From Paludibacterium sp. (GTDB lineage Bacteria; Pseudomonadota; Gammaproteobacteria; Burkholderiales; Chromobacteriaceae): a stretch of 64,000 nucleotides of DNA. The notes below the pieces were generated by a model that saw only the letters and a list, made by a program, of their open reading frames with translations, was not told the origin of the DNA and ran no database searches. This document shows positions 52,209-60,257 of the stretch, piece after piece; position 1 is the first letter of the stretch; each line of letters opens with the position of its first letter. The stretch is taken from positions 1-64,000 of the forward strand of contig NZ_JAFAND010000117.1 in assembly GCF_019232825.1 (NCBI RefSeq), given 5' to 3'. The translations under genes were made by a program, and so were the position numbers.

Positions 52209-52892
52209 TCAGTTAGTCGGTTGTCTTTGTTTGGCCAGCGCCATCAACCGGTTGGCGATGGCGTTGAGCGGCAGTATCTCGTGGGTCGAGCCGTTGGCGA
52301 TCGCCTCCTTGGGCATGCCGAACACCACACAGCTCGCCTCGTCCTGGGCGATATTGTATGAGCCTGCTTGCTTCAGCTCCAGCATGCCGTTGGCGCCGTC
52401 GCGTCCCATGCCGGTCAAGATCACCGCCAGGCAGTTGCGGCCGACCACATTGGCCGCCGAGCGGAACAGCACGTCCACCGAGGGCCGGTGGCGGTTCACC
52501 GGATCGCCGCTGGAAAGCGCCGTGGCGTAGCCGATGGTCGGCGCCGCCTTGACCATCAGATGCGAGTGGCCCGGCGCGATATACACCGTGCCCTCGGCCA
52601 GCCGTTCGCCGTCGCGCGCCTCGCGCACCTCCAGCTTGCACAGACTGTTGAGCCGCTCGGCGAACGAGTGGGTAAACATTTCCGGCATATGCTGGGTGAT
52701 CAGAATCGGCGGCATTTCCTTGGGCAAAGCCGTGAGCAGCACGCGCAGCGCCTCGGTGCCGCCCGTCGACGAGCCGATGACGATGACCGTCTGGCGCGCC
52801 AGCGGCATGCGTCCGGGCGTGAGGGGCAAAATGACGTCTGCGCTGAGGCTGGGCAGCACTTGTAACGGCTGGTCCGAACGCACGCGTTCCAT
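52209..52892 (-). CDS. Stand-alone CheB-type methylesterase domain protein
   Basis: A 227-residue protein with only the C-terminal catalytic domain of chemotaxis methylesterase CheB. The catalytic triad is visible: Ser42 in GSSTGG, His68 in ITQHMP and Asp165 in GMGRDGA. There is no receiver domain; a 33-residue unrelated N-terminus replaces it. It would demethylate or deamidate chemoreceptors without phosphorylation control, or act on another target. It is the first gene of the flagellar cluster, 12 bases before fleR, behind a sigma-54-like promoter and an AAGGGGAG ribosome-binding site. Confidence 0.88.
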   Translation of the reverse strand: MERVRSDQPLQVLPSLSADVILPLTPGRMPLARQTVIVIGSSTGGTEALRVLLTALPKEMPPILITQHMPEMFTHSFAERLNSLCKLEVREARDGERLAEGTVYIAPGHSHLMVKAAPTIGYATALSSGDPVNRHRPSVDVLFRSAANVVGRNCLAVILTGMGRDGANGMLELKQAGSYNIAQDEASCVVFGMPKEAIANGSTHEILPLNAIANRLMALAKQRQPTN

Positions 52893-52927
52893 TACATGCT
52901 CCCCTTGTTATTTGGACACATGGCTCT

Positions 52928-52944
52928 AGCTTAGCAGTTGCCAA
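52928..52944 (-). promoter_or_regulatory. Candidate sigma-54 promoter of the flagellar cluster
   Basis: On the minus strand TTGGCAACTGCTAAGCT has the invariant GG and GC exactly ten bases apart, as in -24/-12 promoters (consensus TGGCAC-N5-TTGC). The first five bases (TGGCA) match; the -12 element is weaker (AAGC for TTGC). It lies about 36 bases upstream of the cheB-like ATG. Confidence 0.45.
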
Positions 52945-52971
52945 CACCATTCACTACTTGTAACGCATAGC

Positions 52972-53457
52972 CTACATAGCGCGGATTTTTTCGATCCAGC
53001 CGTCGCATGCCGCCTCGAGCAAATCGAGTACGCGATCAAAACCCGACGGCCCGCCGAAATAAGGATCAGGCACCTCGCGCTGCCCGCCGTCGGGCAAGAC
53101 GTCCAGCATCAGCGCCAGCTTGTGCCGCAACGGCTCGGGGCAACGGCGGCGCAGGCTGGCCAAATTCTGCCGGTCGGCCGCCAAAATCAAATCGAAACGC
53201 TCGAAATCGTCGTCGGCCACCTGCCGCGCCACGAGCGCCGACAGGTCATAGCCGCGCTGTCCGGCGGCGCGTTGCGAGCGCCGGTCCGGCGCCTCGCCGA
53301 CATGGCAGTCGCTGGTGCCGGCCGAGTCGACCCTTAGCACCGCGCCAAGCCCCGCCCGGGCGGCACGGCGCCTCATCACCGCCTCGGCCGTCGGCGAACG
53401 GCAGATGTTGCCATGACAGACGAACAGCACCGCATAGCCTCGAGTGGCATCGATCAT
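52972..53457 (-). CDS. Low-molecular-weight protein-tyrosine phosphatase
   Basis: A 161-residue cytoplasmic phosphatase. The P-loop VCHGNICRSP places the nucleophile Cys14 and Arg20 at the N-terminus, and the general-acid Asp is in VPDPYFGGPSGFDRVLDLLE. It removes phosphate from tyrosine residues or small phosphates. There is no bacterial tyrosine kinase or polysaccharide gene nearby, so it is probably the housekeeping LMW-PTP rather than a Wzb-type partner. It follows uvrB by 12 bases on the same strand. Confidence 0.9.
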   Translation of the reverse strand: MIDATRGYAVLFVCHGNICRSPTAEAVMRRRAARAGLGAVLRVDSAGTSDCHVGEAPDRRSQRAAGQRGYDLSALVARQVADDDFERFDLILAADRQNLASLRRRCPEPLRHKLALMLDVLPDGGQREVPDPYFGGPSGFDRVLDLLEAACDGWIEKIRAM

Positions 53458-53469
53458 CGCGTGGCCTTC

Positions 53470-55485
53470 CTATTCCCCATTGATAAAGGCGGCTTCCTTG
53501 AGCGCCTTCAGCTCGTCGCGCAGTTGCGCCGCGCGCTCGAAATCCAGGTCGCGCGCCGCCGTCATCATTTCCTTCTCCAGACGCTTGATCTCGCGCGCCA
53601 GCTCCTTCTCGTCCATGCGCGCCACGCGCCGGTCGAGCGAACGCTTGCGGCCTTCCGCGTCGCCGCCATGGTAGACGCCGTCGATCAGGTCCTTGATTTC
53701 CTTCTTCACCCCGGCCGGCACGATACCATGCTCGGCGTTGAAACTCAGCTGCTTCTGACGCCGGCGCTCGGTCTCATCCATCGCGCGCTTCATCGAGTCA
53801 GTAATGCGATCAGCATATAAAATTGCCTGGCCATGCAAATGGCGCGCGGCACGGCCGATGGTTTGAATCAGAGAACGCTCGGAGCGCAGGAACCCCTCCT
53901 TGTCCGCGTCCAGGATCGCCACCAGCGACACTTCGGGAATGTCGAGCCCCTCGCGCAGCAGGTTGATGCCGATGAGCACGTCGAACATGCCGAGCCTCAG
54001 ATCGCGGATGATTTCCACCCGCTCCACCGTGTCGATGTCCGAATGCAGATAGCGTACCTTGATGCCGTGTTCGGTGTAGTAGTCGGCCAGCTGCTCGGCC
54101 ATGCGCTTGGTCAGCGTGGTCACCAGCACGCGCTGGCTGGCGTCGATGCGCAGGCGGATCTCCGACAGCAGATCGTCCACTTGGGTCGTCACCGGACGCA
54201 CGATCACCTCCGGGTCGACAAGGCCCGTCGGGCGCACCACCTGCTCCACCACCTGGCCGGCATGCGTCGCCTCGTAATTGGACGGCGTGGCCGACACGAA
54301 AATCGCCTGCGGCATCAGCCGCTCGAACTCCTCGAAGGTCAACGGACGGTTGTCCACCGCCGAAGGCAGGCGGAAACCGTAATCGACCAGGTTGACCTTG
54401 CGCGCGCGGTCGCCGCGGTACATGCCGCCGACCTGCGGAATGGTCACATGCGATTCATCGATGAACATCAGCGCGTTTTTCGGCAGGTAGTCGATCAGGG
54501 TCGGCGGCGGATCGCCCGCTTGGCGGCCGGAGAAATGGCGGGAATAATTTTCGATGCCCTTGCAGAAGCCCATTTCGTACAGCATTTCCAAGTCGAAGCG
54601 CGTGCGCTGCTCGATGCGCTGCGCCTCGACCAGCTTGCCTTCGCGCTGGAAGAATTCCACCCGCTGGTTGAGCTCCAGCTTGATCTGTTCGCATGCCTTG
54701 AGCACCGTGTCGCGCGGCGTGACGTAATGGCTGCCCGGGAACACGGTGAAGCGGCCGACCCGCTGACGGGTGACGCCGGTGAGCGGGTCGAACAGCGTCA
54801 GCGTCTCGATCTCGTCGTCGAACATCGTCATGCGTAGCGCAAGCTCGGCGCTTTCCGCCGGGAAGATGTCGATCACGTCGCCGCGCACCCGGAAGGTGCC
54901 GCGGCGGAAATCCACCTCGGCGCGCTCGTACTGCATGCCGACCAGGCGGGCGATGATCTGCCGCTGCTCCAGCCGCTCGCCTTCCTTCAGATGCAGGATC
55001 ATTTGGTGGTAGTCGGATGGGTCGCCAATACCATATATTGCGGAAACTGTTGCAACAATGACGCAGTCCGGCCGTTCCAGAATGGACTTGGTCGCCGACA
55101 GCCGCATTTGCTCGATGTGCTCGTTGATGCTCGAATCTTTTTCGATAAAAAGATCGCGGCTCGGCACATAGGCTTCCGGCTGATAGTAGTCGTAATACGA
55201 GACGAAATACTCGACCGCGTTGTTGGGAAAGAACTCGCGCATCTCGGCATAAAGTTGCGCGGCCAAGGTTTTATTGTGCGCCATAATGATCGCCGGGCGG
55301 CCTGTTCGCGCAATAACATTCGCCATGGTGAAGGTTTTCCCGGAGCCGGTCACCCCGAGCAAAGTCTGGTAGGCCAGCCCATCGGACAGCCCTTCGACCA
55401 GGTGATCGATCGCCTCCGGCTGGTCGCCGGCGGGCGGAAACGGTTGATTCAACAAAAACGGACTGTCAGGAAAGCTGACTTGCAT
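53470..55485 (-). CDS. uvrB: Excinuclease ABC subunit B
   Basis: A 671-residue helicase-like damage-verification subunit of nucleotide excision repair. It has Walker [15 protein letters not shown], the beta-hairpin region [20 protein letters not shown], helicase motifs including [14 protein letters not shown], and the C-terminal UVR domain ([19 protein letters not shown]) that contacts UvrC. The track start is a TTG at 55503; the ATG at 55485 ([10 protein letters not shown]) is used, although no strong ribosome-binding site is seen. It is divergent from pbpG. Confidence 0.96.
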   Translation of the reverse strand: MQVSFPDSPFLLNQPFPPAGDQPEAIDHLVEGLSDGLAYQTLLGVTGSGKTFTMANVIARTGRPAIIMAHNKTLAAQLYAEMREFFPNNAVEYFVSYYDYYQPEAYVPSRDLFIEKDSSINEHIEQMRLSATKSILERPDCVIVATVSAIYGIGDPSDYHQMILHLKEGERLEQRQIIARLVGMQYERAEVDFRRGTFRVRGDVIDIFPAESAELALRMTMFDDEIETLTLFDPLTGVTRQRVGRFTVFPGSHYVTPRDTVLKACEQIKLELNQRVEFFQREGKLVEAQRIEQRTRFDLEMLYEMGFCKGIENYSRHFSGRQAGDPPPTLIDYLPKNALMFIDESHVTIPQVGGMYRGDRARKVNLVDYGFRLPSAVDNRPLTFEEFERLMPQAIFVSATPSNYEATHAGQVVEQVVRPTGLVDPEVIVRPVTTQVDDLLSEIRLRIDASQRVLVTTLTKRMAEQLADYYTEHGIKVRYLHSDIDTVERVEIIRDLRLGMFDVLIGINLLREGLDIPEVSLVAILDADKEGFLRSERSLIQTIGRAARHLHGQAILYADRITDSMKRAMDETERRRQKQLSFNAEHGIVPAGVKKEIKDLIDGVYHGGDAEGRKRSLDRRVARMDEKELAREIKRLEKEMMTAARDLDFERAAQLRDELKALKEAAFINGE

Positions 55486-55649
55486 GGCGGCGATATCCGG
55501 CAAAGAAACGATCTAGTATTTTAGCGCAGTTGCTCAAACCCGCATTCTCCGCGGTAATTTTCCCAAAATTTTATGAATTAATACCCACACAAAAACTGGG
55601 CTTGATTAGAATAGGGTTAAGAACATTTATCCCTCACGGCGGACCTCCT

Positions 55650-55688
55650 CAAAAACCCCTGTCGACGCAGTATCGGCGGGGTTTTTTG
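55650..55688 (+). terminator. Terminator-like hairpin in the pbpG leader
   Basis: CAAAAACCCC (55650-55659) pairs with GGGGTTTTTTG (55678-55688), inside an outer GGCGGA/TCCGCC stem (55638-55643, 55695-55700). A T-run in the plus direction makes it look like a Rho-independent terminator. It stands 30 bases before the pbpG ATG, so it could attenuate that gene or end a short leader transcript. Confidence 0.5.
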
Positions 55689-55718
55689 AAGGGTTCCGCC
55701 AGGCAAAGGAAAGTACTG

Positions 55719-56612
55719 ATGTTGAAGCATTTCGCTGGCTGGCTGGCCATGTCCCTGGCTGCCGCGGCGCTCCCTCTTGGCGCCTCGGCCACCCCTCTTC
55801 ACACTGCAGAAACCGTACGCGTGGCGGAACAAATGGCGTATTACACCGCCCCGCGCCTGTCGGCTCAGTCGGTGCTGGTGCTCAACGGCACCACCGGCGA
55901 GCCGATTTATGAAAAACGCGTCGACCAGCGCCAGCCCATCGCCTCGATCACCAAGCTGATGACCGCCATGGTGCTGATCGATTCCGGCGTCGCGCTCGAC
56001 GATGACATTTCCGTCACCGACGCCGAAATCGACCGCGTCAAGCATACGCGCTCGCGTCTGGCCGTCGGCACCACGCTGCCGCGCAAGGAAATGCTGCTGT
56101 TGGCGCTGATGTCGTCGGAAAACCGCGCCGCCGCCGCGCTGGCGCGCACCGCGCTGCCCGGCGGCACCCGCGCCTTCGTCGCGCGCATGAACGACAAGGC
56201 GCGCCAACTCGGCATGAGCGACACGGTGTTCTATGACCCGACCGGGCTCGACATGCGCAATACCTCCACCGCGCGCGACCTGGCGCGCATGGTCAAGGCG
56301 GCGCAAAACTACCCGCTGATCCGCGAATTCACCACCACGTCGGAACATGAGATCACCTCGGTCTCCAACCGCATGCTGCAGTACCGCAACAGCAACGCGC
56401 TGGTGCGCGAGGGCAATTGGGACATCGCGCTGCAAAAAACCGGCTACATCAACGAAGCCGGCCACTGCATGGTGATGGAAGCCACGGTCGGCAGCCAACC
56501 GCTGATCATCGTCATCCTGTCCGCCGGCGGCGGCCAGCGCCGCGTGCAAGACGCCCGCGCCATCAAGAGCTGGCTGGAAAGCCATCCGCAGAGCTGGCTC
56601 GCGACGAGCTGA
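55719..56612 (+). CDS. pbpG: D-alanyl-D-alanine endopeptidase (PBP7)
   Basis: A 297-residue low-mass penicillin-binding protein. The signal peptide is at residues 1-25 (MSLAAAALPLGASA). The serine-peptidase motifs are SITK (Ser76, Lys79), SEN (133-135) and KTG (240-242). It cleaves D-Ala-meso-DAP cross-bridges in periplasmic murein. The ATG at 55719 follows AAAGGAAA at good spacing; the track ORF at 55530 includes the leader hairpin. A good terminator follows. Confidence 0.93.
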   Translation: MLKHFAGWLAMSLAAAALPLGASATPLHTAETVRVAEQMAYYTAPRLSAQSVLVLNGTTGEPIYEKRVDQRQPIASITKLMTAMVLIDSGVALDDDISVTDAEIDRVKHTRSRLAVGTTLPRKEMLLLALMSSENRAAAALARTALPGGTRAFVARMNDKARQLGMSDTVFYDPTGLDMRNTSTARDLARMVKAAQNYPLIREFTTTSEHEITSVSNRMLQYRNSNALVREGNWDIALQKTGYINEAGHCMVMEATVGSQPLIIVILSAGGGQRRVQDARAIKSWLESHPQSWLATS

Positions 56613-56630
56613 ACGCGGATCGTGGACATG

Positions 56631-56656
56631 AAAAAGCGCGGGCAACCGCGCTTTTT
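56631..56656 (+). terminator. Rho-independent terminator of pbpG
   Basis: An 11-bp stem AAAAAGCGCGG/CCGCGCTTTTT with a GCAA tetraloop and a T-run, 18 bases after the pbpG stop. Confidence 0.88.
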
Positions 56657-56756
56657 TGTTCCCGCCTTATCCTCGTCCTTGTGCCAGCCCCCACTTTCAG
56701 ACCGCTTCGCCGCCGCAGCGGGTTGGCTATAGTGCCGACAGTTCCTCTCCATACGG

Positions 56757-56778
56757 CCGCCGCAAGGCGGTTTTTTTT
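56757..56778 (+). terminator. Orphan Rho-independent terminator
   Basis: The short stem CCGCC/GGCGG with a GCAA loop is followed by eight T residues. It lies 100 bases beyond the pbpG terminator, and no plus-strand gene separates the two. It may end a small RNA, back up the pbpG terminator, or stand upstream of the secreted-protein gene as an attenuator. Confidence 0.7.
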
Positions 56779-56869
56779 CGTTCGCGCGTTCCTCACCAAA
56801 GCCGCTGCCACTTCGTCATTGGCATGTGCACGCCGTGCACGCGATCAATCCGATAACGAGGAAACGACG

Positions 56870-57205
56870 ATGAAGCGCCAACTTGCTCTCGCTGTACTGG
56901 CCCTGGCGGCCAGTCAATACGCTCTGGCCAATTGCAAGATCGATCCGGATGCCGTCCATAAAAACTTCACCCACGCCCAAGCCGCCGTCAACTACTCCGA
57001 GGACGCCAACTTGGCCGCTGCCGCCGCTGCCGGCCCCAGCCATTGCACCATCCTGGAAGGATGGCACAACGGCGGATACGTCCCGCCCAACTTACCCAAC
57101 TTCGCCAAACACATCAAGGTGCGTAACCTCAATACCGGCGAGACCTGCCATGTGTTCGAGTACCCCAAACCCAATGGACACGACTTCCCAACCACTTGCT
57201 GGTAG
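56870..57205 (+). CDS. Small secreted four-cysteine protein, unknown family
   Basis: A 111-residue exported protein. A signal peptide ends at about ALA (residue 20). The mature part has exactly four Cys (22, 59, 93, 110), probably two disulfides, plus GWHNGGYVPPNLPNF and FEYPKPNGHDFPTTCW near the end. GAGGAAA precedes the ATG. I do not recognise the family. Even Cys number, small size and secretion suggest a periplasmic or extracellular function that would depend on Dsb proteins. It is a single gene with a bidirectional terminator downstream. Confidence 0.75.
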   Translation: MKRQLALAVLALAASQYALANCKIDPDAVHKNFTHAQAAVNYSEDANLAAAAAAGPSHCTILEGWHNGGYVPPNLPNFAKHIKVRNLNTGETCHVFEYPKPNGHDFPTTCW

Positions 57206-57217
57206 CCGCTGGAAAAG

Positions 57218-57247
57218 CGAAAACCGCCCGGTTCAGGGCGGTTTTCG
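57218..57247. terminator. Bidirectional terminator
   Basis: A 12-bp stem CGAAAACCGCCC/GGGCGGTTTTCG with loop GGTTCA between convergent genes (the small secreted protein on the left, flgT-like on the right). Confidence 0.85.
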
Positions 57248-57269
57248 ATGATGGCGGCAACCGGCGCGA

Positions 57270-58526
57270 TCAGCGCCGCGGCACGAAGCGCAGCAAATCG
57301 CCCGCCTGCACCGCGGCGCGGGCGCCGTGCGCCACCGCCACAGACAGGTTCGGCTGCACCTGGATCAGCGAGACGTCGCCGAGCAGGGTTTCCGGCACGC
57401 CAAGCTCGCGGCCGCTTTGCGGGTCGATCACCGCGTTGGACAACCGCTGGCGGTAGACCAGCAGCTTGTCCCCCACCTGCAGACCATCCAGGCCGCCCGC
57501 GTCGAGGAACAGCTGGTCGCCGGCCACGCGCAGCACGCGCGCCGAGAACGGAATGCAGCTGAGCGTCGACGCCACCTCGTTGGTGACGTTGTCCATCAGC
57601 GTGTTGATCTCCTCGCCGTAGTCGGTCTGCCAGAAGGCTTCCGTGCCGTACACCAGCGGGGTCTTCGGCTGCACGTAGCCGGTGGCGATGGTGGAGAATT
57701 GCTGAGTGCGCAGCAGGCTGCCGGTCAAGCCGTCGTAAATCCACAGCTCCAGCTGAAATTCGCGCGCGGTCGAACGATAGATCAGCCCGGGGCCAAACAG
57801 CGCGGCCGGCGGACCGTTGAAGAACAGGCCTTGTTGGCTGGAGATGGTCGAACCGAAAAACGTCAGGCGCGGCCCGCGGTTGGTCACCGCCGCCGACAAT
57901 ACCCGGCCGGTGACCACGAACTGGCTATTGGTGCTCGCGGCCAACTGGCGCACGGCGCTCGCCGCCAAGTCCGGCTCGGTCAAATGGCTGTCGGGCAGCA
58001 CGCCGATGTTGCCGGCGTCGCGCGCGGCAAATTCATTGCTGCGCTGGGCCAGGCGGCGCGCCACATCGTGCGCCAGGCGCACACCGAGCGCGTCCAGGTC
58101 GCTCGCGTCGGCCTCATGATCGATATAGAAATATGCCGCCACCACGCGGCGGCGCAGCGCGCGACCGACGGGCGAACGGCAGCCGGCCGCCGTATGCGCG
58201 GTAGCCGGATCGGGATCGATGCTGACGCGGACCTGGTAAAGGCCGCCCTCCTCGTGCTCTTCCAGCACGCGCACCTTGCCGGAAATCGGCGCCGCCGACA
58301 GGCTGGTCGATTCGCTCACCTGGCCGGAGTTCATATACTGCGCCGAGTCGACCTGCGCCCCTTGCGACAGCGCCGCTTGACGCAGCGCGTCCTGAATCGC
58401 CATCTCGCGCGCGGCGGTGGCGCCGGCGTCCATGGGCGCCGTGCCGTTAGCCTCGATCGGCGCCGCGGACGCCGCCACACAAAACAAAGCCGCCACGAGG
58501 GCGGCGCAGAATCGGTTCAGGCGCAT
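57270..58526 (-). CDS. flgT: FlgT-like flagellar assembly protein
   Basis: A 418-residue exported protein (signal LNRFCAALVAALFCVAASA) with an N-terminal Ala/Gln-rich domain, a middle domain and a C-terminal SH3-like part containing VGDKLLVYRQRL. The layout matches FlgT, which forms part of the outer H-ring around the LP ring of sodium-driven polar flagella in vibrios. The neighbour upstream is an FlgP/LPP20-type lipoprotein, as in the Vibrio flgOPT locus. It lies 5 kb from the main fli cluster. ATGs at 58532 and 58526 are both possible. Confidence 0.78.
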   Translation of the reverse strand: MRLNRFCAALVAALFCVAASAAPIEANGTAPMDAGATAAREMAIQDALRQAALSQGAQVDSAQYMNSGQVSESTSLSAAPISGKVRVLEEHEEGGLYQVRVSIDPDPATAHTAAGCRSPVGRALRRRVVAAYFYIDHEADASDLDALGVRLAHDVARRLAQRSNEFAARDAGNIGVLPDSHLTEPDLAASAVRQLAASTNSQFVVTGRVLSAAVTNRGPRLTFFGSTISSQQGLFFNGPPAALFGPGLIYRSTAREFQLELWIYDGLTGSLLRTQQFSTIATGYVQPKTPLVYGTEAFWQTDYGEEINTLMDNVTNEVASTLSCIPFSARVLRVAGDQLFLDAGGLDGLQVGDKLLVYRQRLSNAVIDPQSGRELGVPETLLGDVSLIQVQPNLSVAVAHGARAAVQAGDLLRFVPRR

Positions 58527-58538
58527 GGCCATCCTGGA

Positions 58539-59219
58539 TTATTGAGCGTTATAGAAGTTGCTGCCGTAGCGGGCATTGGCGCAGGCGCTGTTGTCCACGC
58601 CGCATTGTACCCCTTGCGCGCCGCTTTGCTGCGCGGCCTTCATCACACTGCCGGTCTGCTGCAGCGCGCTCTTGAATTGCAGGTAGAAATCCTTGTCCAG
58701 CACGATCTCGGCGATCACCTCGCTCGAGCCGTCGGCGTGCATCGAGGTGGAAACGATGTTCACCCCGCGCAGGTAGGCATCGACATAGGTGCGGAAGCTA
58801 TCGCTGACCGACACCATGTTGGCCACCGAGCTGTTGCCCACCAGCTTCATGCCCTGGACTTGTTCGGCGATGGCGCGGAAGGCATCGAGCTTGGCGGCGC
58901 GGATCGACAGCAGCTTGCGTTGCGAGGCGGTCAGCGAGCGCGATACCGGTACCGTGCCTTCGCCGGTGACGCGAACCTTGATCGGTTGATAGGGGTCGAC
59001 TTCCTTGACCACCACCTTCGGGGCTTCCGGCTCGATACCAGCACCGACATAGCCGACGCCGGTACGGGCATCGGTCGATGCGACGTCGGGCGTGCTCATC
59101 GGCGCGGGTACGGTGGCCACCGGCTGGGCGGCGGGCGGGGTCATGACTTGAGGGTTGTCGGCGTGAGCGCAGCCGGCCAACAACAGCAGCAGCGGAATGA
59201 TTTTATAGGTGTTCTTCAT
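58539..59219 (-). CDS. flgP: FlgP-like LPP20 family lipoprotein
   Basis: A 226-residue lipoprotein (lipobox LLLAGC) followed by a Pro/Ala/Val linker, then the LPP20 domain with LLSIRAAKLDAFRAIAEQV and EIVLDKDFYLQFKSALQQ. FlgP proteins of this family form outer-membrane-associated flagellar disks or H-ring parts. It lies 12 bases upstream of the flgT-like gene on the same strand, so the two are one operon. The ATG at 59219 is used because it gives the signal peptide directly. The C-terminus has two extra Cys (VQCGVDNSAC), perhaps one disulfide. Confidence 0.8.
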   Translation of the reverse strand: MKNTYKIIPLLLLLAGCAHADNPQVMTPPAAQPVATVPAPMSTPDVASTDARTGVGYVGAGIEPEAPKVVVKEVDPYQPIKVRVTGEGTVPVSRSLTASQRKLLSIRAAKLDAFRAIAEQVQGMKLVGNSSVANMVSVSDSFRTYVDAYLRGVNIVSTSMHADGSSEVIAEIVLDKDFYLQFKSALQQTGSVMKAAQQSGAQGVQCGVDNSACANARYGSNFYNAQ

Positions 59220-59245
59220 GTCAGACCCCATTTGTAATATTTCGA

Positions 59246-59275
59246 ATGGTATGAACCAATGCCAGCAAACGTCAA
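59246..59275 (-). promoter_or_regulatory. Candidate sigma-70 promoter of the flgP/flgT operon
   Basis: On the minus strand TTGACG and TACCAT are 18 bases apart, 27 bases upstream of the flgP-like ATG. The -10 match is only moderate. No sigma-28 consensus was seen. Confidence 0.3.
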
Positions 59276-59318
59276 CCGCTTCTTCGTCCGTTTAAAGGAA
59301 AACTTGAGAAAAAACAGC

Positions 59319-60215
59319 CTAACGTGCCTGTTTTAATAAGAAATTAGCCACTCGTCCCCCCAGTACGTTGACCACCAGACCGGCGAGCAGCAGCACGCTG
59401 CCCAGCGCCTGCACCGCGGTCAGCTGCTCGCCCAGCAGCAACATCGAGCAGACCAGCGCCACGAGCGGCGCCAACAGCGAGAACGGCGCCACCGAGTTGG
59501 CCGGATAGCGCGACAACAACCGGCTCCAGATGCCGTAGCCGAGCATCGACGCGGCCAAGGCCAGATAGGCCACCGCAGCCAGCGAGCCCCAGGAGAAATG
59601 TGTCAGCGCCTGCCAGTCGCGCGCGCCGCCCTCCAGCCACAGCGACATGGCCAAAAACGGCAGCGGCGGCACCAAGGCGGACCACACCACGAGCCCCAGC
59701 GGTTCGATCTGCATGCCGCGCCGGACCATGACCCGCACCACCACGTTCGACATCGCCCAACTGCTGGCGGCGATGAGTGTCAACACGAAGCCCAGCAGCG
59801 TCATATTGGCGCCATGGGTGGCGCCGATCAGCCCCAGCCCGGCGGCCGCCAACAAAAGCCCGGTGAGCTGGCTCACGCGCCAGTGCTCACGCAGCAGCAG
59901 CGCGGCAAACAGCATGGTGAAGAATGCCTGCGACTGCAGCACCACCGACGCCAGGCCGGCCGGCATACCGAACTTGATGGCGCAGAACAGGCCGGCAAAC
60001 TGGCCGAAGCCGACGGTCAGACCGTAGAGTGCGAGCCAACGCCAGGGCAGGCGCGGCCGCGCCACCCAGAAAAGACCGGCGAACGCCACGGCGCTAAAGC
60101 GAAGGCAGCCCAGCAACAGCGGCGGCACGTCGGCCACGCCCCACTTGATGACCACAAAATTAAAGCCCCACAGCACAATCACCAGCAGGGCTTGGAGAAT
60201 ATCCGGAGTCTGCAT
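59319..60215 (-). CDS. eamA: O-acetylserine/cysteine exporter EamA
   Basis: A 298-residue DMT-superfamily exporter with about ten membrane helices. The sequence follows E. coli EamA (YdeD) closely: LLVIVLWGFNFVVIKWGV at the start, FGMPAGLASVVLQSQAFFT and LVVWSALVPPLPFLAMSL in the middle, and LGYGIWSRLLSRYPANSVAP near the end. EamA exports cysteine and O-acetylserine. The ATG at 60215 (MQTPDIL) gives a normal length. It stands alone after gltX; any link to the encapsulin operon 50 kb away is only through substrate. Confidence 0.88.
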   Translation of the reverse strand: MQTPDILQALLVIVLWGFNFVVIKWGVADVPPLLLGCLRFSAVAFAGLFWVARPRLPWRWLALYGLTVGFGQFAGLFCAIKFGMPAGLASVVLQSQAFFTMLFAALLLREHWRVSQLTGLLLAAAGLGLIGATHGANMTLLGFVLTLIAASSWAMSNVVVRVMVRRGMQIEPLGLVVWSALVPPLPFLAMSLWLEGGARDWQALTHFSWGSLAAVAYLALAASMLGYGIWSRLLSRYPANSVAPFSLLAPLVALVCSMLLLGEQLTAVQALGSVLLLAGLVVNVLGGRVANFLLKQAR

Positions 60216-60257
60216 GCACGGTCCTCGCCGGGGCATGCCGCACCCCGGGGTTGAAAA

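Noticed and set aside
57327-59237. 636-residue plus-strand ORF
   Set aside because: Covers the flgT/flgP-like pair in antisense and shows no recognisable domain.
59220-59318. Sigma-28 or sigma-54 promoter for the flgP/flgT operon
   Set aside because: No TAAA-N15-GCCGATAA pattern, and the GGCATTGG stretch lacks a correctly spaced GC, so only a weak sigma-70 candidate is listed.
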